A stretch of DNA of 64,000 nt, from the NCBI GenBank assembly GCA_002989075.1, contig PSQN01000004.1:1612001-1676000 (forward strand), written 5' to 3'. Numbering within the stretch: position 1 is the first letter of the stretch; each line of letters begins with the position of its first letter. Origin of the DNA: Arthonia radiata (Eukaryota; Ascomycota; Arthoniomycetes; Arthoniales; Arthoniaceae). The position numbers were made by a program, and so were the translations under genes. This document shows, in pieces, positions 45,548 through 56,367 of this stretch. Under the pieces are notes generated by a model. The model worked only from the letters and a program-made list of their open reading frames with translations. It did not search any database and was not told the DNA's origin.

Positions 45548-46514
45548 CTAGTGGTCTATGAGATCACCGGCTAGCAGCAGGCCCCGGATACATACTCGAC
45601 ACTGCCTCGGAGTCCTGATACACTTGTCCACACGGGCGCGCAGCTTCAACGCACGAATGCCAAATCATGATCAGCCATGGCTACCTGCTCTTTGCTGCCC
45701 ATGAGGTCATCACGACCACGTGTGAAAGAAGACGCGCAATGCTACGGAGTCCGACGGCCAGTACAAGAGACTGTCTTTCTCAGGCCGCCAATAATGTTAG
45801 TACTCAAAACCTTCGTGTGTCTATTTCAAATCATCTTAGTGGTTGAGTGAGGTCAAGTTCATAGCGAGATATGCCATTTCAGTGGTCAATTATTTGCCCA
45901 GTTGAGAAGCGCTTAAGAGAAACAAGCGAGCATGAAACGCAATAGGCAGATATGAAACAACGAGCCGTGGCTGGCGCTTGGAGGATTTATAGCTCCCTCC
46001 GCCCCATCCTCCAAAGCAGATGCTTTTTTGGGCCGCCGCAGGATCTCTCAACGGCCGCTTTCTTCTTATTCTCCTTATTCTCGAGGATATTTGCCGTTCG
46101 AGCTCACTCTAGTCGTTGGTTCAAACTTTTTGATCCAACACCTCGTCCGCATCAGTCTCCACGTGGTAAATACATCATAGCTCCTTAGCCGCACCGAGCG
46201 GCTGACAGAATCCATCTCGCCCACTCCCATTCCTCTAAGGTCTCAGTCACGCTTTGACAACGCAGTCCATGGGCATTCTCGGACCTCATGTCTATTTGTG
46301 ATTTAGTCCCGCTGTCTGCCTCAGCGCTCGACAGGTAAGCTATGTGTAGCGTGATGCCGCTCGCTGCAAGCCTCTGACCGGCGGCGAAGAAGAATTGTTC
46401 ATATGGTCATATGCTGCATCCTCGCTCGTAATCTCTTGAGCTGCGTCAAAGTAATATTTCACTTCCCTGTCGTGCGTTGCGTGAGGTCCCGTATATGTAT
46501 CCTTTCCATCAGAA
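45548..46514. other. Intergenic stretch without a gene
   Basis: About 970 bp. Short frames only; no RNA gene or repeat that I can recognise. It contains the promoter of the gene at 46515. Confidence 0.5.
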
Positions 46515-47732
46515 ATGCCAGTCGCTATCACGCCATCAGCGCGGAGTGCAAGGTTATGGGGTCCCTCATCGACATCTGTACCGAAGGCTGAAGCAATAGC
46601 TGTTTCTCTCAGTGCACTTGCACTACCATTCGCTGCTGCCTTTGTGGTCCAGCTTGTCGACGTTCAATCACTACCGGGCTACCTTGATGCTACGCCATCT
46701 GCGCCTGGCGTGCCATCACACGTCGAGTATCCAGGCCCGGCGCCGCCACGAGTCCAGGTGTAAGCAGCCTGACTCTACACTCCCGCTACAGTATTGACCA
46801 ACCGTCACAGTACTCACGTCCTACTCAACATCATCCCAATGGCTCTCATCTTCCTCATCTCAACCACCCAGCTCCTCACCTTCTCTTACCGAACCCTCCA
46901 CCCCGCCATCTCCCTCACCACCAGTCTCGCCCTCGCCCCGCTGGGCCTCCTCAGCGCAATGTTCACCGTCCATGACATCGTCACGGTTCTGCGCCCGTCC
47001 GGCACCAATGCAAGCGCCCACATGGCCCTCACGCCCGCGTGCGGCATCATCGCCACCGTCTTCACCATCCTCATGGCTGTCAACTACGTCGTCTACGTCG
47101 TCATTAGTAGCATGGCCGTCCACCGCCTCCGCAAGCGCGGAAACAGAGGCTACGACACGTTGGACCGCGCCTCCGAGTACCGCGCCTCCCACGTCGGCCC
47201 CTGGGTCGAGGCCCAGCGCCGCATCACCATCACGCAGACGCCGTCCCGGCCTACAATATCGCCGCCGATGCCTGATCTGAATGTGCGCGTCACGTCGCCG
47301 AGCCGGTGCGACAGCTCGCGACGGTACGAAGCTCTGAGCCAGAACGAAGGCCCAAGACATTTCGACATCGAAGCCCCGCCCCATCCAGACGTGCCGCGCA
47401 CACCCGGCGTCGCGGTGTCTCCGCACCTCAGCATGCCACACCTCAACACCACTGCACCCAGGGAACGCAGCCAAAGAAACCACGCCGAACGCGCCAGCGT
47501 CGTCAGCAGCGTGAAGAGCATGCGCTCGTGGCCGCTGTCGCCGTTTCCGGCCGTTTCGCCCGTGACGCCAAGGTATGATTCGCATCCTGTGCCGGCTATG
47601 CCGTCGATGGGGGGTGCGACGAGGGCTGCTTTGGCGCGGGGTGGGAAGGGTGGGAAGACGATGGAGCGGATGGATGAGGGTGATGGGGGTGTGCCGCCGC
47701 CCTATGACAGGTGTGGGAGGAGGGCGTCGTAG
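46515..47732 (+). CDS. Hypothetical four-helix membrane protein with disordered tail
   Basis: Exons 46515-46759 and 46811-47732 give 388 residues. The 51-bp intron starts GTAAGC, has a TTGACC branch and ends CACAG; phase 2 is consistent. Four hydrophobic helices lie at about 27-48, 84-106, 113-133 and 165-190. The last 190 residues are polar, Pro/Ser/Arg-rich and probably disordered in the cytoplasm. The family is not recognised. The 5' exon could be longer or begin at another ATG. Large antisense frames here come from the GC-rich composition. Confidence 0.6.
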
Positions 47733-48109
47733 ACTTGAAGGGGAATGAGAGGAAGGGGCGGAGGTGGAGGGGCTGATGATTATGATGGTATGGGTTGGTG
47801 TAATGGTCTATGTGTTGGATGGATGGGAGTGGATATGTGAGATAGTATGATGGTGCGCGTGCTCTTGCAACAATACAGCATATGGGATTGCTGAACAGCA
47901 GCCTTGCCAGCGTTGAGCACTTCAACGGACTTCAAACTCTTGAGCTCAATTCCCCTACGCTTTCTTTGCTGGTAAAAGTCGTCTTCGTGCCCGTTTGGAT
48001 TCTTTGTACGACGCTCGTGTACGGTGCGGCCATACTTCAGCACAGTCCATTTCCATTCGTCCTTTCTCACTACTCCAACTCTCAGCATCTCACGCCGAAC
48101 TTTCAGTCC
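47733..48109. other. Convergent intergenic spacer
   Basis: About 380 bp between a + and a - stop codon. It must hold both 3' ends. No coding frame with support. Confidence 0.5.
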
Positions 48110-49141
48110 TCAAATTTCATCCTGGGTCTTCATCCGCACCAGCTCCCCCTTCCCCTTACTCCCTTTCAGCACACCCACCTCCCTGGTATCAAACCTCAAC
48201 GCATCGATATACCGACCCATATCCACCCAAACGTCCACGGTCACACATCCTTCACTTTCCCTTTCACCCTTCTGCTCGTCCGCAGCCTCACGATGCTCCA
48301 GCGCGCCACCCGTACTCTCATCGCTCTCCTCACCCGCCCTCCCCATACTGCCTTCACCCTCCGCCCCTATTTCCGAAGTAAATGAAACACCACTATCCTT
48401 CCTCAAACTCCCCGCCTGAAACTCATAAACACACTGACAAACCCTACACCTCACCATCAATCCCTCCCCTTTCTCCCTAACCTCCCGATACACATCCCTC
48501 AACGACCCCTCACCCGCTCCTGACCCAGTAATGTGCCGACAACAGGGCACCCTCTCCACCCCACCCTTCATCACAACCGTAAACCGTAGCAGCAGATGAT
48601 TATCCTCTATCCTTGCCTGCACCCCTTTCCCACTATCCTTCCCTCCTCCGCGGCCTAACCTCTGCTTTACTCTCCACCCCACGCGCTGACACGCCGTCTC
48701 CCTACCGTCCAGCCGCGCGCTCGTAAAGACATCAGAGCGTGCCCTACTCATCCACAAATCCCTCCCCTCCGAATATTCCTGCCGCGGCACCTCACCCTCC
48801 GGTTGCTGATCCCACTCTCTGCGGCAGTCGAGCACACGCTTCACACTCTCCAGACCTTTCCACGCCTTCTTCTCCTCAGCTTCCTTAGCGATCTGCTCTT
48901 CCGTCTTATAAAACGCAGGATCCACGCGCTGAATCGAGGGTTTCTCGGCTTTCTCGCTTTCGCTAAGGATGTATTCGTCGGAGCTTGTGCGTGGACACCA
49001 GAGAAGCGTGCGGAGACGGCGGCGTTGGGAGGGTGTGAGGGTGGAGGTGGCGCTGGAGCTTGAGGAGGTGGAGGAGTTGGAGGAGTTGCTGGCGCTGGAG
49101 ATGAGCGAGGGGACGTAGGGGCGTTTGAGGTCCAGGTGCAT
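48110..49141 (-). CDS. Hypothetical charged protein with Cys-containing C-terminal half
   Basis: A single exon of 343 residues from ATG 49141. It starts MHLDLKRPYVPSL, followed by a Ser/Asn-rich low-complexity stretch (about 15-35). A Lys/Glu-rich helix follows (about 75-100). Then comes a more compact region with PCCRHITG and VRCRVCQCVYEF, whose CRVCQC cluster together with the upstream CC-H could bind zinc. An acidic linker (about 255-300) and a final VDVWVDMGRYIDAL strand-helix segment complete it. No intron needed. I do not recognise the family and offer no function. Confidence 0.6.
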   Translation of the reverse strand: MHLDLKRPYVPSLISSASNSSNSSTSSSSSATSTLTPSQRRRLRTLLWCPRTSSDEYILSESEKAEKPSIQRVDPAFYKTEEQIAKEAEEKKAWKGLESVKRVLDCRREWDQQPEGEVPRQEYSEGRDLWMSRARSDVFTSARLDGRETACQRVGWRVKQRLGRGGGKDSGKGVQARIEDNHLLLRFTVVMKGGVERVPCCRHITGSGAGEGSLRDVYREVREKGEGLMVRCRVCQCVYEFQAGSLRKDSGVSFTSEIGAEGEGSMGRAGEESDESTGGALEHREAADEQKGERESEGCVTVDVWVDMGRYIDALRFDTREVGVLKGSKGKGELVRMKTQDEI

Positions 49142-49882
49142 GATGTCGGTAGGAGCACAGCGTAGTTTGTGGAATGGGTGTAGAAGCGCCTATCAGAAGC
49201 GCGGTACGGAGGCGCGTTGCGAAGATTGGCGAAAATAGGCAGTTTACTGTACTGGGATTATGCTAGAAGATGGCGTATTTGGTGGCCGCGACACAGCGCA
49301 AAAGCGTCGGTATTGGCGATCTGAAAGTCGCTGGCGAGAGCGCGTTATGCCGGCATGGTCGGTGTTCGAGGGGTAGATGGAGATATTGGCTGGGGTGAAT
49401 ATGCTGCAGTGTAGTCTGGGGACGGTGATGTTGTACAGCGAGATGCAGTGGGTGTTGATGGTCTAGGAGCAGCTAGCGAAAGTGCAAGACGCTAGCGTGG
49501 TCGGCACTCGAGTGCTATATGGATAGATGGCTTTGCTGTGAGATGCTCAACCACCGCCGTGGACGCCTCTTGCACTGGGTGGTGTTCAGGCGGTATAGTG
49601 TGAGAACGTGTTTGCAAGGAAGAAGAAAAGGCAAAAAGCTTTTTTGGAGTGTGTGAGCGCTAACGATGAGATGACCGCTCTAACGAGCGTATGTGTTTCG
49701 TCACTACTTCAGGGTAGGACTGTGATGGTATAGTGACGAAAGGGTATACTATGCTGTCCCGCGGTCTACGCCGTAAAAGCAGATGAAACGCGACGCCCTC
49801 CCTGACTTCAAAGCATACCTTGCTAATTTCATGCCTTCACTCGATTGTCCCACGCGCACTCACTGCTCCCTCAACTTGCATC
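49142..49882. other. Intergenic stretch without a gene
   Basis: About 740 bp between two minus-strand genes. Short frames only, no repeats of note. Confidence 0.5.
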
Positions 49883-50497
49883 TCAGGCTCCCTGACCAGG
49901 TCCATACATCGGCACCAGCTCCAGTCTCGCGACTGAGCAGCCGCCGGGAAGACTTCCATCGTCGTCAACGTTCGCCCAACGGAGTCCTACAGCGGGTGTC
50001 TTGGTAGAGTTGACGGTGATTGGGCATGCCACGAGTTGATTGGGCGCGGCCGCCTTGTCCGCAGCGAGATTGTCGCCCTTCTGGTTGAAGCTGGGCGTTC
50101 CAGGACCCAATGACGAGTCAATCGACTCGACGAAGCCACGTCCGTCACCGATCTCTGGAAGCGAGACTCCGAATGCTTGGCCGGCCGCGTTGCCGATGAA
50201 GTTGAGGTAGGCGAAGCTTTGGGTGCCGTTTAGCTGGTCCGAGGTACCATTGAGGTAGGCTGGCGAAGGCGTGGAAGTGGCAGGATCCATGAAGAGGAGA
50301 GTGCGCTCCTCGGGGTCGATGTCGCTGGGCTCGATGCGGAGGTTGAAGTTGGTGTACTGGCCGCGGCTGGCGACTTTGAGGCCGAAGACATCGGAGCTAA
50401 CGAAGGTCGGGCCTGGAGTTGAGGCTTGAGGTGCGGGAATGGCGGTCGCAGCGCCTGCGGCGAGGGCGACGACGGCCAGCGTCTTTGTGTTGTACAT
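49883..50497 (-). CDS. Small secreted protein, family not recognised
   Basis: A single exon of 204 residues. It has a classic signal peptide (MYNTKTLAVVALAAGAATA, cleavage before IPAPQ, with a Pro-rich start of the mature chain). The mature protein is about 185 residues, acidic to neutral, with several N-glycosylation sites (NGT twice, NST) and only two Cys (VACPI and GGCSV) that could form one disulfide. The alternating pattern of short hydrophobic segments (VFGLKVASRG, FNLRIE, RTLLFM, ARLELVPM) suggests a beta-rich fold. It resembles small secreted or wall-associated ascomycete proteins in general, but I cannot name a family. The start is the only ATG before the signal peptide. Confidence 0.75.
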   Translation of the reverse strand: MYNTKTLAVVALAAGAATAIPAPQASTPGPTFVSSDVFGLKVASRGQYTNFNLRIEPSDIDPEERTLLFMDPATSTPSPAYLNGTSDQLNGTQSFAYLNFIGNAAGQAFGVSLPEIGDGRGFVESIDSSLGPGTPSFNQKGDNLAADKAAAPNQLVACPITVNSTKTPAVGLRWANVDDDGSLPGGCSVARLELVPMYGPGQGA

Positions 50498-51189
50498 GTC
50501 GGTTGCGTGAATTGAACGTTAGACTTGGGAGACGACGACTTGGTGACAGCTAGAATCAGGGTGGCAAGATCAGGGTATAAAAGAAGGGAAGGAATAGGAG
50601 GATACTATCACTAGCATTACGTAGACAGGAAAGCGCTACTGTGTTGCTCTTTCTTGCGGACAACATTCTGAAACAAGCGCTGGAGGTGACCTTCCCCAGG
50701 GTTGGCGTTGCATCATCTGATGTGCGGTCACCAACGGTCACAGCGAGTAACGTTTGGTGCGCTCTATAATTACGGCGAATCAGGAGCGAGGAGATAGAGG
50801 CCGTTCAATCAGCGGTCAGATGTGCGAAGATGAGGTGAAGAAAGAACAACTCCAACGCAGCTCCTCGGCGCCTTTTCTGATCGCGGTCCGAACTTGGCGC
50901 TATCTCTCATTGGGCCTAGCTGCCGTCCGTTCGCTTGTCCCGTGCTCTCTGCCAAGACCAATGTCATTTCCGCTGTTTCAACACCACCAATCAATACCAC
51001 GTCGTTCGCGTGTCTTTGGCTATGCATTTTGTTGATGATGTTGTCGCTGCGACCACATCGCCTTCCTTCAAAAGCCGCATCTTTGGACCGTGGCTGATGC
51101 TGTTACCACCACTGTCACGCTCCTCCTCTCCCATCAAGTCGAAATACATTGAAAAGACCTGGGACCGCACACCTGTTCCGAGAACCATC
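50498..51189. other. Intergenic stretch
   Basis: About 690 bp containing the promoter of the secreted-protein gene and the 3' end of the next minus gene. No supported coding frame. Confidence 0.5.
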
Positions 51190-52636
51190 TCATTCGCCCT
51201 GCTCACTGTGGCCTGACAAGCGTTGGCTGGCTATTCTTGCAGCCGCCTTCGCCGTGCTCAGTCGCGCCGATTGTTCGCTTGACACAGATCCGCTCCGTCT
51301 GTCGCTTCCTGCCTGCCATGACGCTGTGGGAGGTTTTGCTCCTGGAGAGCGACGATACACCGTACCGAGACTAGAGTTTGATCGATCTCGTCGGCGATTA
51401 GCCCTGCTGGACGGTCGATAGATCGGGCTTGGAATGCGAGTCTGGCTGTGGCTGACGCTGCTGAGACTGGACATACTTGGCTGAGGCCGCGCTGGTCGGG
51501 TCGACGCCTTGAGGTCCTGCAAGCTTGAATTTGGTGAAGCCACTCCCGAAGAAACATGTGACGGCACATCAGGTGAGTGCGTCAGCTCTTTCGGCTCGTA
51601 ATCAACCATCGATGTGGGGCCGTCGGACCATGAGGCGCTCCTTCTGAACATCGTGGCTATGCTTGTTGGCCGATGAGTGGGTTGCGAGCTCGGTGAAACA
51701 CTTGTCTTCGACGACTCCAGATGCCCAGTTCCCGGGAAAGGCTCCGTTTGACGCCTTGGCTCAAGCAAGCTGCAAGGTCTCCCGCGAACCGCTGCTGGCG
51801 ATAGGAGCTCCAGCTGCTTCTGCGACGTCGCTCTCGGTGGCTGCGCAGGCGATACCCTTCGAGTCAAGATTGATTGGGAACTGCAAAGGAACTCGTAAAT
51901 GGTCTGTTGTTTGTCGCTGTCCTCGTCGGACCGGCCGCGCCTGTGCGTGATCTCGTTGCGACCACTAAGACGCAGCTTGAGGTGCTTATTCTGCTTCTCC
52001 AAGTTCTCGAGTCTGTGGCGAGAGTTGACAAGTCTGCTCTGCAGCTTCAGCTTTTCGTGGTCACAACTCTTCAACTGCAATTTCAGCCCCTCGATCTGGC
52101 CAACAAGCTTGCTGCGCGACTCGATGATCTGACAGATAGCAATGAACATCGACCGGGGCAGGGGCTGGTGTGGATTGATTGTGATGTGGCTCATTAGTGA
52201 TTGAGCACACAGATCGACTGTCACCGTATCAGTCGCAGGAGCGGTATTACGAATCGTCAGGGAGAGAAATGAGATGCTGTTCGTTCTGGCATATACAAGG
52301 TTCAGCAGACTCACTGTCGGGTTTTATCAATCGTGGGTTTGGCCAGTCGTCGGTCCACTGTTCAGTCGAGAAGGGGGCCGGCTTCGCGATGCTTGTGTTA
52401 GATTGGGATACTCGCAGCTTCGACAGCTTTGGAAGCGTGCGCATGAGAGAAGCAGAAGGCTCGGAAAAGGCGGTCCGATCGCTGAGCTGATCGTCGTCAT
52501 GGCTGAGCGTGGGTGTCTTCGATCGTGGTGGCAGTCGACGCCGCATATTGAATATATGTAGCAGCTCCAAATATGCGCTCTCCGAGCCGTCAAGGCGAAG
52601 CCAGCCAGAACTAAAAGCAGGATTTGACTCGTGCAT
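51190..52636 (-). CDS. Hypothetical Ser-rich protein with short coiled coil
   Basis: Exons 52636-52315 and 52217-51190 give 449 residues. The 97-bp intron (GTGAGT..TGACAG, branch ACTGAT) joins LIKPD to DLCAQSLMSHI in frame. An alternative start is the ATG at 52546 (MRRRLPPRSK), which would drop 30 residues. The N-terminal quarter is basic and polar. About 150-220 is a Leu/Lys/Glu-rich coiled coil (KLVGQIEGLKLQLK and following). The rest is disordered, rich in Ser, Pro and Arg with many SP and RxxS sites, suggesting a phosphorylated scaffold. No catalytic domain; family not recognised. Confidence 0.6.
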
Positions 52637-52873
52637 GCTGGGCAAACGGGTGCAAAGACACTATCGATGACGCTGACAACTAGAGCAGAATTCAAAGGGA
52701 AGGAGCGAGGTGCAAAATTTGTCAGATCTCAACAGATCAGCTTCACCGCCTCCTCACACATCCTCTCGAAAGCAAGTGACACGCCCTACTTACTGAAACT
52801 CGCATCTCCAGTCACCGCAGAGATCAGGCCACACAGTCAGCCAGCTTCTCATTCTAATCACGCCAGTGAACGC

Positions 52874-54368
52874 TCAAGCCAGCTCAAGCTCAATCACACC
52901 CTGAGGCGACGTGGGGACGCTGTGCACCTGGACCACCTTGAAGCCAGCTGGCTCGACCAACTCCTTCCACATCTCAACGCTCCGCTCCTTAGCATTACCC
53001 AGCGTCATCATGAGCAAGTCAGAGTGTGCAGCCGAGGCGGCATTGCCTTGTGGGAACATCACCAGCTCGTGAATCAACACCTTGCTCTTTCCTCGCTCCA
53101 TTGCGGGCTTTAAGTTCGACAGGATCTTTCTCGCCATGTCGTCTGGCCAGTCATGAAGAACAGAGTGCAAGTAGTACGCACGAGCTCCTGCGATCAAGCG
53201 TCAGTACAGTAACAATTGGAGCAATAGCGCCGATGCCTCCGTCTGGCGTACCTTTGACTGGCTGAGGGGTGAAGAAGTCGTGAGGCGTGACTTTGATCGA
53301 GCTATCAATTTGCACCTGTTCGATGACCTGCGGCTGGTCTTGTAGAACCAGTCTCCCTGATGGCAGCTTGTGCTTTCTCTGGAACTCTGCGATATCGTGA
53401 CCAACATTGCCACCCACGTCGACGACGACGACGTCCTTATCATCTCCGCCTTCGACGAGCTTGTCGGTTGGATAGATCTCGGTCCACGGAGTGAAGCTAC
53501 CAGCTACAAGCCATGTCGTCAGCTGAGAGCATCCTATACAGCATCTACACCGGTAGCCTCTGGTCGAAAAACGGCTCCGCTTGATCAATGCAAGTAAATT
53601 GACCGCAGAATGGCCTAGCAAATAACGAGAATGAAGGGGCAAGCTTACCGTAACCTTTCATGCACAAGTTGAAGTCTTCAAACGACTTTGGCCTCTCAGA
53701 AAAGTAGTCAAAGAGCTTGCCAATGTAGTTGCGGCCCCAATTGAAAGCAGTCTGCGAGGGAGTACCTTGCGGTGTCTTGTACGACTGACATGCCAAGTAC
53801 TGGGGCAACGCCGTGTAAGCGGGGATGTTGATGTCGTACATGTACCGTATGCCAGCTTGTTGCATTGGCTCTGCCAGAGACTTTGAGAAGTCATTCATCT
53901 CATACTGATGTGGTCCAGGGTTAGAAGCCAAGCCAGCAGCCGTCAGATTCCGCATCAAGCGTTCTGCAGCAATGTGTCAACCGAAGTCCGACTCGACAAG
54001 CTTCCAGCACAAAACTTACCCAACAGATAAGGCTCACAGCTAGCCATGGTGCCCAGCTCCTCTGCAGTCTTGATACCCGCTCCTGCCGCAGACCATTTTT
54101 CGAATAGTCCGAGATCCACGAATGTCTTCAGCGAGGCTTGAAGGGCGGGCTGGTGTCACAAAGTCAACATTGACTTGCATTCCAAATTGGCAAATCCAGC
54201 CCTTACAGTGATCCAAACTAATCTGGTGATGGCCTCCCACGGCGTCTCTACCTTCGCGAGCAGTTCTTGAGAGGCGAGCACGAGCTTCTGTCGCTCAGCG
54301 TTTGAGATCTTCGTCTTGTCGACGTTTTGAATACTCTTCAGCAGCTCAGAGACGTCGACGTTAGACAT
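52874..54368 (-). CDS. SAM-dependent O-methyltransferase (COMT-like)
   Basis: Five exons (54368-54207, 54149-54020, 53963-53649, 53503-53252, 53187-52874) give 390 residues with all phases consistent. The introns are 57, 56, 145 and 64 bp. An N-terminal helical dimerisation region includes FVDLGLFEKW and a winged-helix-like segment ending in a PYLLERLMRNL helix. The catalytic domain starts near residue 200. The SAM loop is VVVVDVGGNVGHD (about 228-240). The acidic residue binding the SAM ribose lies in LVLQDQP. The LHDWPDD motif carries the His used as general base (about 298). Fungal relatives methylate phenolic hydroxyls of secondary metabolites. The substrate here is unknown, and no polyketide or peptide synthase lies within the window. 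Confidence 0.88.
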
Positions 54369-55117
54369 CGCGACGTATATTTCGCAACGGATGGCTTAAG
54401 TTGTGAGTTGTTCAAAAGCTTACGAATGTGATTTGGATCGATAGCTTACGCAGCGAGGGAGGTGTCGTCCTTTTGGTTCACGGCCACGAGCTAACCTGCG
54501 GGAGCTAACGGGCTTCTAAAGCCAACAACATCAGGCCACTCACCTAAGAATTGCCGAGAGCTCATTTCAAACGCGATACCGGCCGAGCTGAGGTGAGCGT
54601 CGAAAGCGAGCCCGTACACCAAGCCTGTACCGTCTATCCCACATCAGACACGCTCTGTCATCAACATCTCATCTATTCTCTTCGGAGGCTTAGCGTCGCA
54701 AAATCGGCCCCTTACGTCAGGCCTAATGCGGTCAACGGCGGCGTACGGGCCCGCCTGACAGTGAAGACTGCCAATCACAGGTGGGTTGTCCGGCCCCTCA
54801 GAGCTAGCGGCCGATCTTGGATATCAAATACGAGCCACAGCTTCAACGTCCGGAGGTCAAGGCGGAACCCGTCCCGCAACGCTGTGTCAGCAGCCCGGCA
54901 GCCACGCACTACTTTCGACGAAATGTACGACGAACGCGGATCGTGTCCCGCGCACACAATCCCAAGCAGTGAGACTGTGCAACCGACATGCTCTGCACAC
55001 CGCGTCTACTCAGTTACGAATAACTATCTGCGTCGACACAGCGCACCACCATGATATTCACTCGAGTTCTCTGATTTCGTAGCACATGTAAACTACCTTA
55101 CTAAAACTGTCAGCAAG
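54369..55117. other. Intergenic stretch
   Basis: About 750 bp with the O-methyltransferase promoter. A + frame of 167 codons (54551-55054) is open from an ATG but has Arg/Ser-rich, low-confidence content and looks like a chance frame. Confidence 0.45.
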
Positions 55118-55814
55118 CTATCTCTCGTTGCAGCTTCTGGCTGAAAACTGCTCATCCCAGCCTGACTGGGCCCAAGGACTTTCATTACAGCGACTGAACG
55201 TTCCATCAGCGACTTCAGCAATCTCCACTCCGAAGACTGTCACTCCCTCATAACCGTGGAGTAGCAAATCGCCCGGCCACTTGCAAACGACAGTCGTGCA
55301 GTCATCTCCGGACTCAACATCCGCTTTCAGCTGTTCTGACCACGCTACATGTAACCTCGTCACAGGCGACGCGACAGACCAGTATCCCTTCTCTACACTT
55401 TACCGACAGATACAGCCAGCTCTTAGACTGGCCCTCGAATCATAATCGCTCGCCTCAGGATCAACACGCCAGCCAGACGGCGAACGGCACAGTTCAAGGC
55501 CACTGCAGCCTTCGGTATCCCACGTTCCACCCTGTCGGAAGTGGAAGAGAGCTGCTTCACTGTTGATATCGGGCCTGGTCGTTGGGGTTGGCGTAAGTGT
55601 TGGAGTCTGACGCAGTGTTGGAGCGTCAACGTCAATGTTCAAATGCTGCCGTAAGTGTTTTGGTGCTGTCATGAGTCCTGCATACTGTCGCCACTTTTGA
55701 CGTACTACCGTCAGCACACACGACTCTCCAATAAGCTCGTCTGCGCTGCAGAACGGTCGCAACGGAACCCGCCGTGTGCGCGGACGCGTGAACAGAGGAG
55801 GCCTTCGCCTCCAT
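55118..55814 (-). CDS. Hypothetical Cys-rich protein of about 189 residues
   Basis: Three exons (55814-55686, 55606-55404, 55355-55118) join in frame through a 79-bp intron (GTATGC..CGTCAG) and a 48-bp intron (GTAAAG..ACGAG). The product starts MEAKASSVHAS. It has no obvious signal peptide, a Thr/Pro repeat (TPTLTPTPTT), and then a Cys/Trp-containing region (GTWDTEGCSG, GCICR, TTVVCKWPGD, FSRCNES). The aligned Cys and Trp content after splicing, and all phases agreeing, argue for a real gene. The acceptor of the second intron has a poor branch context. I do not recognise the family. Confidence 0.45.
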
Positions 55815-56367
55815 GTTTATGGCGCGTGGAGCCTCAAGGTAGGCATAGCTGTAGCGCGTACAGGTAAAGCTCTAGCCTATGTATACGGCATCGTTAGCTT
55901 CGCCTCCCGACTGCCCGTCTCTCGGGCGGAAGGCGGTGCGACTTTCCCCCGAAAGCTGGGAGCTTGTGTAGGGAGCCAAGGGTAAGTCACTGCACTTTGA
56001 GCGCGCAAGAGCACTTCAGCGGCGATGACGGTAACAACGACGGCAAAGTCCAAGAGTGATGGAAGCGGCATGCTAGACCATCAGAACAATCGATAAGTCC
56101 CACAGCCACGTAAAGCTATAATCGGCGTCTTGTAGTCCTGCCTCTCTAACGGCGGCTTCGCTATGGATATCAGAGACTACAGGCTTACGCGGTAGTCAAA
56201 GCCTTCCAGAACTCGCAATGAAAATGCAGCGGCTTCCACCCCAACAACGCATAGAACAATCAACACTGCAATGTAGGCATTCAATCTATACCAGTGACTG
56301 TCGAACATCTTCGTCGCTCGTCCCGCGCTCACTCACAAGCTCTATCTATACATCCCCGTCTCCACCC
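55815..56367. other. Intergenic stretch
   Basis: About 550 bp. Pyrimidine-rich at the right end (56,360-56,470, continuing into the GGA gene). No supported gene. Confidence 0.5.

Noticed and set aside
46860-47585. A 241-codon minus frame opposite the four-helix membrane protein.
   Set aside because: GC-rich antisense shadow; composition is Gly/Ala/Arg/Asp-rich as expected from the opposite strand, without motifs.
52874-54368. A secondary-metabolite cluster built around the O-methyltransferase and the P450 relic.
   Set aside because: The two lie 15 kb apart, separated by housekeeping-type genes, and no synthase, transporter or pathway regulator is in the window.
54551-55054. A 167-codon + ORF between the O-methyltransferase and the Cys-rich gene.
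   Set aside because: Arg/Ser-rich without domain-like pattern, overlaps the O-methyltransferase promoter region and lacks splice or family support.
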